Below, piece after piece: positions 1 to 12,170 of a DNA stretch of 32,715 nucleotides. The stretch covers positions 1 to 32,715 of the forward strand of contig JAIVFH010000287.1 in the NCBI GenBank assembly GCA_025765595.1, written 5' to 3'. This DNA comes from Obelidium mucronatum (lineage: Eukaryota > Chytridiomycota > Chytridiomycetes > Chytridiales > Chytriomycetaceae). Position numbers and translations under genes: made by a program. The notes beneath the pieces were generated by a model. That model was given only the letters and a program-made list of their open reading frames with translations. It made no database searches and was not told where the DNA came from. Positions within the stretch are counted from its first letter, which is position 1. Each line of letters starts with the position of its first letter.

Positions 1-58
1 GATTGTCTGGACGCCAGGCTCGGAACAGATTTAATTCTGTTCCCCAAACTTAAGGAAT

Positions 59-3000
59 TTAGACTCGAAGAGCGAGACGACATTGAATTGCTAGTAGATA
101 GCTCTCTTTGGAGATTGGATTTGTTGGGTTGTGGATGAATGTTAAGAGCTTCTTTACTACTTGCTCGCGGCGAGGCCTTTGAATAAGTTTGGAAGAACTG
201 CCGAGGCTTTCTCTACTGGTTGATTTACTTAAACTAGTAGCTCTTTCAGCGCCTGGGATTTTGGCTGCATTTTCAAGCGCCAGCGCAAGTAGGTTATCTT
301 TGCTGTGGTGTCGGCTCACTGTCTTCGAATGGTGCGCCGAAGAGAGGTTTGGAACAGACTTAACCACGTCCTCCGGAAGAATGCAAGGAGTCATTGCTAT
401 TGGAACGAGAGGCATCTTTGCTTGCCAAGCTGATCGAAGCGATTTTGTTGGATTTGAGTCTTGGGCTGGGGTCACCTTAACAACAGAGTTCCTAGAAGTA
501 CTCTGATTGGATGCTTGTCTTGAATGCAGTTTGGAGCTGGCTTGGTTTCCTGGCTGATTCTGGGTCATTGTACTAGAAGCTATCTTTGGTGGTGATAACC
601 CATCAACCGAGTTCCGTCCCGAACGTTGTCGCACAAGATTCTGTGAAGTACTCAACGTTTCACCATCATTTGGATTAAGAGCGGAGGCGCTTGCTTTGGA
701 GCTTCTTTTAGAGGAATCGGCCTTGAACAATGTTTGAGAGTTGTGTCCAGGAAGTGTGGAACTCAAAGACATCTGATTTAAAGAAACACTCTCGGCCATA
801 CTCTGCATTGGTTTTTCCATATTTTTCTTGGTTGCTCCATCTGAGTATAATTGGCGTGCAGATTGTAGTTCTTTTTCGAACGCCTGGCTGGAATTTCTAA
901 CAGATGCTTTGGAATCGTCGATATCAGAAACAGCAGCTCCGACATTTTGATCTTGAGAGACAGATGGAAAACCGCTCATGCTTTGCCGTTGCGATCCCCC
1001 TAGACTTGCAGAAGAAAATGCGTCTCGAGAATGCGTGACAGAGTTCACAACTGATGCTGGATTACTGTCGAGTGGAAAGTGCCGTACCGCTGCAGCCGAG
1101 TTAGCAAGCGCATTATCCTCCGAGGTCGTGGAAAGCTTGTTTAAAGAAACCACCGGATTCGGATGTTCGTTTTGGAAATCGTTTGGCTCTTTGCCAGCAT
1201 CTGGAACCTTGATTGCACCGCAATCCTTCTTGGAATTTTCTTCGTTGTCATCATCGTCCTCGTCAGACTCTTCGTCTTTTTGAGAAAATGTCGCTGCCAG
1301 AGGACTTTTTGTTGAACGCCTTCTCTCAGAAATTGCTCTAGAAGGGCGAAAGTAAAAGTTATCAATTAAATCATCGGCAGGCTCGGCGGGAACAGTAGTT
1401 TCTGGGCTGTGTGCAACAGAGACTCGATTTGCAATATTCCCGGGCGATATCGGAGAATGACTCGCCCGCCGCACCAGTGTTGTGACTAGCATGCTTGCTT
1501 TTCGATGAGGAACGGCACTACTTGAGCGGAAACTGACTGGTGAAACGTAATCATCTGATTCATCTGACGCGCTGCCAAAAAAACGTCAGATGGAGCCGAG
1601 TTAACACAGTATGTATACTTACACTGATAATTTACTGATATTTAATTGGAATGAGCCAGAAACAGACGAAGAGCTTCCTGCCTTCAATTTTGCTACATCA
1701 GATCCACTCAGTCTCCCATTCGACCCATCAACATCGCGCAAGAATCCAACCGAGCGTTGTGCGGGCTTCCCCTTTTCAGATAATTGAAGATTTTGTTGTG
1801 ATGCAGCCGGGCTCTGCTTTAAAGATGCTAGGGAAAAAGAATGTTACCAAAAGGAGCACCTTGGGATTGCTACTCACATATCGCATGCAGGTTTGGTTCA
1901 CTCCGAGGTATTTTGTCGGAAATTGAATCTATGGATCGCTTCATGGAATCAGATGCAGGAGCGTCTGAAAGCTGGTTGAGTTTTGCGATAGAGTAAGTAC
2001 CAGGCTTACCAGCTTTCTCCGGCAACGAATGAGGCGATCCATCACTAATATCCACAGAATTTGAAAGTTTGTTTAAATCTTCAGATTTGGATGCTTTTGC
2101 TGGCTGGGTTGCAGCATTTGATTCAGATTGCTCGAAAGTTGACGAGTGGCTATTCGACGAGCTCTCTACTTTTGGCGCATCTTCAACGTCATTCACAAGT
2201 TCTTCAAAATCGTCTCCGTAATTCAAAGATCCTGTAGACATATTAACAACCGGATTCTCAAGCTGAGGAAGGTCTTTCAAAGATTCAAGTGACACAAAGT
2301 CGAGATTCTCAGCTGCAGCTAGAACGGGATTTAGATCTGTCTCCTCTTTAATATTAATTTCAAAGGCAGTATGTTCTGCATTTGTAACGGGAGTGGTTTT
2401 GGTTTGGTCACACTCTATCACGATTTTAGATTTCTCTGCCTGCGATTCTTTGCCTGCTTGGAGGACAGATTGACTGGCAAAAATCATCAAAGGTTCATTT
2501 TGAGTTTGGCTTGTGGATTGTCTCAAGGAAGTTTGATGGGCATCATTGCTCATTTCAGATTGTCTAACAGACCGAGCTTCTCTATGCTCCTCAGAACCGG
2601 ATGGCAACTCCGAGATTCTTTGACCATCTGCTGGTGTCTGCGAGATGGACTCTCTTTTTGAGCTTTCTTGGGTTTTTCCTTGTTGGGGTTTTTCATTCAT
2701 ATGTAGCCCAGAAGCAGAGTTTTGCTGGATTTCACTTTGCAATTGAGTGGTTGATTGACGACCCGAGCTTTGGGCTTCGAATTCGGCGTCATCGAGATAC
2801 TGACTAACTTCAGCATCGGTGCTAGCAACCCCATTTGTCGGCCCATCAGTCTCTGAAGAAAAATCAAAGTCATCGCCATAATCCAGCTCCTCGAATGCTG
2901 GTTTACTGCAGTTGACGGATGCTCCCACGCTTTTCTCCTGCTCAAAATCCTTCCCTAAATTTCTCTTGACTGCATCATGAGTAGATTCCCAAAGTATGGA

Positions 3001-6000
3001 ATCTTCTGGTTGTTGAACTGAATGGAGGACTGCTTGTGGCTGATCTACGAGCTGAATTGGATGAGAATTGAAATCCGAAGGCGCGATTGGATTTTCAACA
3101 TTGCTAACGACGGACGACCTTAAAGTAGCTCTCCCCTCAGGAAGATTTTTTACAGCCTGAGCGGTCGCTTTCTCAATATCTTCTTGCTCAGCGAATTGGT
3201 TTTTTTGAAGCGAACCTCCAGATTCAATTCCCAACTCTGCAAGGTCCTCAACACATTTCTTCACGGTGATTATTTCATCGCGACCGGGTTTACTGTCATT
3301 CAAAGCTCCTTGACTATTTTGGAGGATTAAACTTTGGTTTGAAAGATCAGAACTAATGGTTGACGTTTCAACTTTTTGATCTGAGGATATACTTGAAGTA
3401 TTCGAAATTAAGACAGCTTCAGAAGGCGGAAGCGAAATAGATGCGGATATTTCCATGAATTTTAACGCCATACCTCCACCGTCTTGAAAAGAATCGGCAG
3501 GAGCTACATTAAGGTGTGGCTCGACCGTTGGAGGAACATCACCAATTTCCTTTTGATTATCGTGAGCAATGACAGGATCTGTTTCCTGCTGTAAATTCTT
3601 AAGCTCAGGGCCAGATGGCTTGTCAGCAATGTTGCCAAAGGACACTGTTTTCTTTACAACCCCTTCTGTAGAGCTCCTTAAGCTACTCTTTCTTGAATAT
3701 GGGCGAACAATTTCCTGTATTTCCTGTATGGGGAACTCCTTGCTTTGAGGGTTTTCGGATGTAGTATTTTCATCTGCATGATGATCTGAAACCAAATCTT
3801 TGCAGATGATGGCATTATCCATATTCGGCGAACTGTCCGTTGTATCAGAAATAGGGTTATGGCTTCCAAAATGATCATCGCATGAAGGAGCTTGGACACT
3901 AGAGAACTCCCCGGCGAGACTTGACGCCGAGCCCGAAGGATCCGATGCAGATATCAGTGGTTGATTGTTGGATTCTAGACCGCTGAGATCCGAATCCTCT
4001 TTTCCACTTGCAACACTCTCCCGAGAGCCGAAATCGGACAAACTCTCTGGGATTTCAACGTCATAATCGGGCATTATGTCTGATTGTGGCATGGTGGTGT
4101 CTTCAGTTACTGGCGGTAGATCAAAATCTGATTCCCAATTAATTTCAGCTGGGTTTGCAGTGGCAGTTTCGGTTACAGAAAGGGCTTTCTCCAGTGGGGC
4201 CTCTGAAACCAACCCCTGCACTTGGTTCTCCGCGGGTAAATTTAAATGCGATTCCCAATGTGTACCGGTTGAGTTTGCAGTTAAAGAGATTTCTGCGGCA
4301 TCAGGTCCTTCGTTCAGTGGAGGACCTTGTGATAAACCCAACGATTGGTCATCTGCGGCGACAGGAGATAGGTCAAAGTCTGACTCCCAGTTGATTTCGG
4401 CTGACCCATTAGAAACAATAGCGGTATCCGGTACATTTTGTATTTCAAGGCTATTATTTTCTGCATCTTTTTGGAAAATCGGCTCTTCATTACCCGGTTG
4501 AAGGTCGTATTCAAAATTAGCTACATAATTGCTTTGCATTTGAAGATCGGTGTTGGTGATATGATTAGATGATGAACTATTTTGTGAGTGTCTATCATTA
4601 AGGGCAATGTCGGACATCATTGTGGTAACAATTGAGTCATCGACTGGTGAATAATCTTCGAGCTCTGTGTTGGAATAAGGGGCTTCTTCACATTTGTCAC
4701 CCGATTCATCTGAAAAATCACCGTCGAGTCCACAGACAAGATGCTCGGATGAAGGTCTCCCAGTACTATCAATTGTTTCATTGATTTCAGACTTTGAATT
4801 TTCTAAATCAGCTTGTGAACATATCAAGTCGTTTAAGTAAGAATCGTCCGCTAGAAGTGCGCCTTCGGAGATACTCTGTTCACAGGCGACTGCTTTTGAC
4901 TCTTCTTCTTCGCCTGAATCATACTCGTGGCCATCATTTTCAATTGCGATCTCCACCGTTTCGCCAGTTTCTCGAACATTACTTTCTTCTAAGCCTTTTT
5001 CGGGGCAGTTTTCTTGTGCTACTGCAAAGTCCGCCTCCTGTTCATTTTCCAAAACGGCATCAATCTGCCCAATTTGCCCCAAAACCACGTCTTGTACAGC
5101 TGTGTGTGCCATTATTTGCTCTGAGACTTCGTGGCCAGCTTCCGAACCGCCGAAATCACTAAACTCAGATCCTATGGGAAAGTCGGATTCTCGACTCGGT
5201 CGTGCAGATTTGGGTCGCAATGTTAGAGGAGCAGATAGCGTGGCTTGGCTATTTGCCCCGACAATGGACGCGGATTCAAGCTTCTGGATTGTCGGAATTG
5301 AGGCCAGCTTTTTGATTTCCAACTGTTTGATAACCTATTTAACATCATCAATGAATCATGCCCGACATCGAATATAATTGAGTTATAAATACTTTGTCAA
5401 CGTCTCCACCGAGCTTTTGAATATACCCTACGAGTAGTAATTCTGTTGCCTCCAAAGGTACAGCAGCTTTTTGTCTAATGTCGTCAATGGCATCCAGCTC
5501 TTCCGTGGATTTTGTCTTTGAAGATACAGAAGTTGGCGATTCCCCTATGAGTTTCACAAGTTCATGAAGGACCAGTTTTGTTCCGTCAATATCATTGGTT
5601 TCATAATGTCCTTCGAGCCATCCCGAATAGCTTCAAAACCGGAGATCCATATTCAAGTTCAAGTTCGCTAATATCGTCATGAACAGGGGCACTCGATCGC
5701 AGGCCAGATTTCCGCCTCAATTTCGCTTGAAGTAGGTCAATTTTGGGCAGGATCTTCTCTGGATCCAGTCCATACTCCTTTAACTTTTGGCGACTCATTC
5801 CCTTCAGCTTACTGAGTAACTCTTTTTCAGTAAGTTGCAGTGAGGGCGGTTTTTCAGCATAGAGGAGAACAGTCTTCCACATTGTTCACTGGATAATGAT
5901 GTGAGAAACTCGGGGTAGCTTTTCGTTGGCGAGTTATTTGTAGGGAGATCAATGTGCTGGTTCGAAATTCGATTCTTTTCCTCTTCTATTTGCCGCCGAA

Positions 6001-6931
6001 TGGCATACTTTTTTTGAGTAGTTAGCAACAGTCAGACAAGGAATGCTTCCAAAAACCTCGATATCGCGATCCAGCTCCAGTTTCCTCTTGATTCTTAATA
6101 TTTTGCTCTTGCCATTGAAGATGGTCTAAATGAACTTGCTGTTTTTTGAACTTCTTCTTTGGAATGACTTTCCCATCTGATGTTATCTATGGATTAAACC
6201 CTGAATAAATATATCCATTCTAGAACTCTATATGAACATACTAGGCCGACTTTTTGCAAGTGCTTTCTAATATTCGCACTACTGAAATAGTCTCTCAAAT
6301 CTTCATCCAGCAAAGGTTCATAGAGCCTACGAAAAAATCCACACCATGAGTCAACGCAGAGAAGTATTTCGAAAGAACATTACGGCATATCTCGAGTGAC
6401 TAAGTTGACGTCATATATTCTCTCTTTTTCGCGTAAGGAAATGGGTCTCTTTTTCCTGGGTCACGCGAGTTAGTGATTCTCTGGTGCATGAATTATCCAA
6501 AATTTCAAGCAATATTACTTGATATTCGGTATCCCTGATGTAGGTGGTGATATGTTCCTGTCGGCTAACAATTCTTATAAGTGACAGTCAAGAATGAACA
6601 TAGTCAAAACCTGGCGAATCATACGATTGTTCACCAGGAACAACAATCTTCTTCGATTTTGCAGAGTATTTTGCAGAAGGAGGCGCTTTTTTTGGTGGTC
6701 GCGGAACAGTGAAAATATCCTCAAAAGCTGTAAGCGGGGGCAACAGCGTTTTTAGACCTCTGCGAAGGGCTCATCGCGTAACTCAGTCAGCTATGCGTCG
6801 AAGTTATTGATGAAGATATGCTTTTCGCGCTTGTAGACACTCACCTTTTGTGGGTGGATGGGGGGAAATGGTAATCCTTTGTTGTCGATTTCTACCAAAT
6901 CGCTTGAGACATCGCTACTTATACATCCCAT
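59..6931 (-). CDS. ERICH3-like long disordered (probably ciliary) protein, frame broken by four indels
   Basis: Ten exons read leftward: 6931-6845, 6790-6611, 6564-6519, 6455-6384, 6326-6242, 6186-6057, 6007-5393, 5334-1878, 1827-1623, 1571-59; all introns are GT-AG, 46-63 bp. Phases agree throughout and the sum is 2,130 codons if four single-base indels are allowed at about 6755, 6082, 5885 and 5623, each in a homopolymer. The N-terminus MGCISS is a consensus for myristoylation plus palmitoylation. Exons 5-6 encode LRDYFSSANIRKHLQKVGLI followed by TSDGKVIP, which resembles the N-terminal motif I recall from vertebrate ERICH3, a cilia-associated glutamate-rich protein. A charged, probably coiled-coil stretch follows (IEYAIRRQIEEEKNR), then ~1,600 residues of acidic Ser-rich disorder with WESDFDL repeats. 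Family assignment rests on one short motif and is tentative. The gene may run past the left edge (see findings). The breaks could be real decay or sequence error. Confidence 0.7.
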
Positions 6932-7022
6932 TCAAAAATCGATTATGATTCGAATTTTGTTGCAAGCTAATTGATGTCGAAGTGTTTTTTGGATTGACAA
7001 CAATTTCATACCAATCATTCAA
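6932..7022. promoter_or_regulatory. Shared intergenic region between divergent ERICH3-like and ERI1-like genes
   Basis: Only 91 bp separate the two start codons, which point away from each other, so both promoters and both 5' leaders must fit here or overlap the genes. No TATA box or other named element is evident. Confidence 0.5.
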
Positions 7023-8063
7023 ATGACTTCGGCGGAGGGCATTCGGAATCCATTTGTTTCCGCTCTGAGGGAGGAGTTGGAGTCCCTCGGATTATCTCCA
7101 AAAGGTTTCTAATGCGGAACCCGAGTATCCACCAACTTGAAGTAACCAAGTTACATCAAATAAGGACAACTCAAGCAGCTGCAAAAAAGGCTGAGAAACT
7201 TTAAAAAGAATAGAGATGATGCGACTGCCATCTCTCAATCAGATGTGGAAGATGAAGCGTTGGATCTCGAGTTGAGCGGTCTGAGTCTATCAGAAAACGG
7301 CAAGAGGAAGCGACAACCGTTCGAGTACTATCTGGTCTTTGACGTTGAAGCGACATGCAAAGAAGATAACACTGGCTGGAGACACGAGATCATCGAATTT
7401 CCTGTTGTAGTCATCCACTCAAAGACCTTTTCTGTAGCAGCTGGTACTATTAATCACTGAGGGCTTTGACGCAGAGCTTCTGAGCAACCACTTCGTGGTT
7501 TTTTTTTAGAGTTTAGGTCTTTCGTGAAGCCAGTGATCAATCCTATTCTCACGGAATTCTGCACAAACCTGACTGGAATTACTCAAGAACAAGTCGATGC
7601 TGCGCCTACTTTCCCAAAAGTTCTCAAGAACTTTGAAGCCTTTCTGTCAACGCTCCAAGTGAAACATTCGAAAATGGCCTTTGTGACTGATGGACCCTGG
7701 GATATTCGAGATTTTGTTCGAAATCAATGCGTCTACACAGGAATGAGGTGTCCGCAGTATTTTGATCGTGGTTGGATTGATTTGAGGCGCGTCTTCACAA
7801 AGTTTTATGGGCGGAAGGATGGAAAACGCGCGAATCTTGCTGGAATGTTGAGGTATTTGTATTGCTATTGGATAATGTTCTCTTTCAGTCAATTATGTAT
7901 TCTTACACACTTACAAACTATTTTCAATAGCCTCTTGGGGATGGAGTTTGAAGGCAGAGAGCACAGCGGAATCGATGATACCAGAAACATAGCAAGAATT
8001 GTTTTAAGGCTGATGGATGAAGGAGTTGTGTTTGAAAGCACTGCGACTGAATTGAGAAAATAG
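7023..8063 (+). CDS. ERI1-family 3'-5' exoribonuclease with N-terminal SAP domain
   Basis: Four exons, 7023-7104, 7165-7443, 7510-7852 and 7931-8063, give 278 residues; the introns are 60, 66 and 78 bp and the last one keeps the frame open if unspliced. Residues ~13-40 form a SAP helix-extension-helix (LREELESLGLSPKG then QLKQLQKRL), which exists only after splicing the first intron. The exonuclease follows: Exo I FDVEAT with its DxE pair, an Exo II region with DGPWDIRDF, and Exo III as EHSGIDDTRNIARI with catalytic His and Asp. This is the DEDDh type. In other eukaryotes SAP+ERI1 proteins trim histone mRNA stem-loops and the 5.8S rRNA 3' end and degrade siRNAs; which role applies here is not visible. 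The ATG at 7023 was chosen because it opens the SAP exon in frame. All catalytic motifs are intact. Confidence 0.9.
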
Positions 8064-8275
8064 ATTCCGATTGTGACGAGAATAAGTTCAATATATTCTG
8101 AACTGTTGCGTGCCGCCATATTTGCCAAATCAAGCCGCTGAAGAAGAAGGGGAATATAATAATTAATCCACAGCATATACTTGGCCTCTTCCCCAGGTTA
8201 ATGTTAAGCCGGCGTTTTGGAACTTGACGGTTTGAGTTTCATCCAAAATCTTCGAAAACAATCCATTCAACCGCA

Positions 8276-11200
8276 ATGAACACCGCCACCGACCAAACAA
8301 TACTCGAATGGGGCTCCTCTGGGTACGACAAAAACGTTAGAATGAAACGAGGAAAACTCTTGAGAAGGGAGCTTTGAAGAGAGTGAGAGAGAGCGAGAAA
8401 GACATCAAAAGTCTGCCAATGCTCCACAAGAGATATCTCCTTCACACAAAACAGCCCTTGATGACACAAATTCCTGATTCCCTAAGTTTTAACGGCCGAC
8501 TTTTTTATTGCCAGCCTCGAGCCTTCAGAATCAGCTGCTGTTCCGCATGAACTCAACTACTTCAAAGACGCTGAATACAAAGTAACTTCAATTGCATTTG
8601 GAGAAGAGCATGGATGCGCTGTTGTAAGCTTTCTTGTTCGCTCAAGGGAAGGTTGCTCTGACTTCATCTTCACAGGCCAGTCGACGGTCGGAGGAAGGGA
8701 TTCTGCTTACATGGGGGTCCAACTCTCACGGTAATATCTCCTTTTCCGTTTTTGAGGCTCTAAGCCAGCTGCTGAAATAGGTCAATTGGGCCATTCGAAA
8801 CCTGCAAGACAACCATCCCGAGTTGATGCGTTGGATTTGTACAGCATCAAATCAGTCGCATGCGGGAAACTATTCACAATGGCTCTCACATCTTGCGGAA
8901 AAGTCCTTTCATTCGGATCAAATGATCGACGTGAACTCGGCCATACATTCGACAAGAAGTTTGGAAAACCGAAACTCGTAAAGTTTATACCCGTTCCAAG
9001 AATCTTGCCCCATGGCGCCCCCAAAATTGTCAGTATAGCATCAGGATCCAGGCATTCATTGCTTTTGGCTGAAGATGGAACTGTTTGGGCATGTGGGGAT
9101 AATTCAGATGGACAACTAGCTCAAAGCGCGTTGACTTGTCCTGAAGGTGCGACACTGGTAAAGGAGCTTTACGGAATACCAATCAAGAAAGTAGTTTGCG
9201 GTTAGCAATCTTTCATTTCTACTATTTCTATTTTTCTCGTTTTTTGTTCCTCAAACATATTCGGACATAGGTGGCATGTATTCAATGGCGTTGACAACAT
9301 CGGGAAACGTTTATTCATGGGGAAGCAATATCTATGGTCAATTGGGCCACGGGTCAAAGATAAATTCACACGTGCCTCGTAGAATCCAAAAACTCACTGG
9401 TATCGTGGACATTAGCGCTGGAACGAATCATTGTGCCGCAGTGACGTCGGAAGGAAAATGTTTTGTATGGGGCAGTGGATCTCACGGACAAATCGCGTCC
9501 TCGGCACCTTGTTTAACTACGCCAGTGGTTTTGACTGGGATGGATGGTTGCGAATTTGGACAAGTAACCAAAGTGTTATGTGGACGGGCCCACACAGTCC
9601 TTGTTGCCGAACGGTATTTGAGCGAAGATCCTGAGAAGCGATGCTATAAGCTCTTTTCTTTTGGATGCAATGAAATGGGGCAGCTTGGAAATGGAAACGT
9701 CCTTGATCGAAATTCAATTGGCTATGTCCCATTATCAGCTCCTTTGAGCATTGATTTATCTCATGCTTTGTACACTGGCCCTGGAGATCAAATGCTTCTC
9801 CTTTCATCAAATGAGATCAAATCAGTATCCTCTTCTTATGGACTCACTTTGTCTGAAATCCAAGGGTTAGTGAGCGCTGTGGAATCAAACGACTCTTCCA
9901 GCTCAGGGTCCCTGCTTGTGTCTCAACTCCAACTCAACTTGTACTCTCTATCTCGTTTAAATTCAAGCTTCTTGTCCGACAACCATCTCAACTTGGATGG
10001 ACGTTTGGATCCCACCGTTTCCTTGAAGGATGCCAAAGAGGCGTTCGAATTATTGGCGTCCATGAAAAACAAAAAATGGGCTCCTCAAATCCATAAATTA
10101 TTGCATGAGGCCTCCGTTACTTCACAGTCTCTCGTAACATCATTTTCGTCTTCTCATCTCTCGCCCGAATCGCTTCGTGGATTCCTCATATTGTTCGAGA
10201 ATCCGTTATTGGTTGCAAACAAGGAAAACTTGGAGAGTGTCCGCCGGTTGGCCAATGTCATTAATGAACTCTCTGATGGCCAAAAGAAGGTTTTTGAAAA
10301 CTGGTGGATCCAGAACCCATACTTGTTGAGCAATTTCAAAACCGCGGTTCTGGCGTTCAACAAGGCGCTGTCGTTTTTCACATTGAAGAGACTGGAGGCG
10401 CCGGCCATTGCGACGCTTCAAGTGTTGAAATGGCTTTGGACAATCAATAACCTGCCTTTTGCCGACGACGATCCGCTGGAGTTTAAACATTTGGAGACAA
10501 CGTATAAACGCTTAGAACCAGTATCCGAAACAGCCACAACAGAGGAAACGATGGCACCACCCCCGCTGAATCCAACAGAACCATTCCCAGTCCCGACAAA
10601 CGCCCATATGGCATCCATGTTCGCCGCCATGGGGACCCTTGGAGCGACTCCAACCATTGAAGTCCAACTGGACCCCGAAAACTTACCCGAAGGCCGAATG
10701 CCAACTCCTCAAGAGTTCGCCACCATGGCCGCCCGCGCATTCACACAGCAAATGGAATCCCTCTTCAAAAACGTATCCGACATCTCTCTTGGCGATCGAC
10801 CCAGTCCACGCACGCTCATCCCGCATTCAGATTTCATCAACGACACCCTTTCCAAAAGAATCGACTTCAAGAGTGATTTCATGATGTTATACGCGAGCTC
10901 TCGACCAGGAGTTTTCGGTCCCAATCGTGACCAAGGTGGTCTTTCAAACGTGTTTTCGTTTTGTAAATACCCGTTTTGTTTCACATTGGCTGCGAGAATG
11001 ATGCTGCTCGGGATTGATGCTCAAAGGCAAATGATTGAAAGTCAGAGCATGTCGTTGATGAGGCATTTGCATTCGGCTAATCGGAGTCCTGGTTCCGCCG
11101 CCACGGCCGCCGGCGCCGCTGCTGGACCACCTGAACCGGAAACAGTGAATCTATTGATTCAAGTACGAAGACGGAATTTACTGCATGATGCCTTCAAAGC

Positions 11201-12098
11201 GGTTGGGAAAGTGTCTGTAGAAAACCTAAAAAAGCCGTTGAAGGTTCAGTTTCTGAATGAAATGGGTTTGGATGGAGGTGGTGTGTCGCGGGAGTTTATG
11301 GATTTGTTTTTTAGGCGGTTATTGAAGCATTCGGATATGTTTGTGGACGTGGATGTGGCGGGAAGTGTTTCTGCGTCGGCTTCTGCTGTTGCAAGAGCGA
11401 GAAGCGGGTTCGTGTGGTTTAACCATTTGTCCGAGAGGCCGCTGGCGGCGTACAAAACTGTGGGACGGATTCTGGGTCTGGCTCTATTCAACAAGTGTCT
11501 GGCGGCTGCAGCATTCCCACCAGTTTTGTTCAAAAGGCTGCTTGGCTGGCCAGCAACCATGTCTGACTTGGAAGACCTGCAGCCGTCGACTGCCAGATGG
11601 TTGAAGCAAATGCTCGCTCACGACGATCCTACGACATTTGACGAATCCTATTACGGGCTTGAGTTTGCAGTGACAGTTCAAATGAGGAAACATGAAGATA
11701 AATCAGCTTTGGTGGAACCGTACAAGAATGTTGATCTGCCCGGTGTAAATGCTGGGAAACCTGTCACCTATGAAAATAGATCAGACTATGTGAAGGCTAT
11801 GATTCACTGGCACACGGGGGGAAGCGTCGAATCCATGTTGAAGGACTTTCGGCGAGGGTTTTTGGAGGCGTGTGGTGTAAGCCAAAATTTTTTTTCAGTC
11901 TTGTCATAGTTTTAATGGAGATCTGTAGGGTCCTGTTTTGGATCAACTATTACCAAGTGACTTGGAGGCGCTGTTGAGAGGAAAAGACACGGATAACGCC
12001 AATTTCAACGATCTCGAAACTGTGGCAAAATATAAAGAGCCATATCACAAGGATCATGCAGTTATCAAGAGATTCTGGTGCGAGCGTTTGAATATATC

Positions 12099-12170
<72 letters not shown>

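Noticed and set aside
4076..4501. Plus-strand open frame within the ERICH3-like gene
   Set aside because: It mirrors the repetitive disordered coding region on the minus strand; composition explains its length and no family pattern is seen.
6791..6844. Reading through as coding (KVSVYKREKHIFINNFDA then stop)
   Set aside because: GTGAGT donor, ATAAC branch-like site and ATAG acceptor make a standard 54-bp intron, and the in-frame TAG is then the acceptor.
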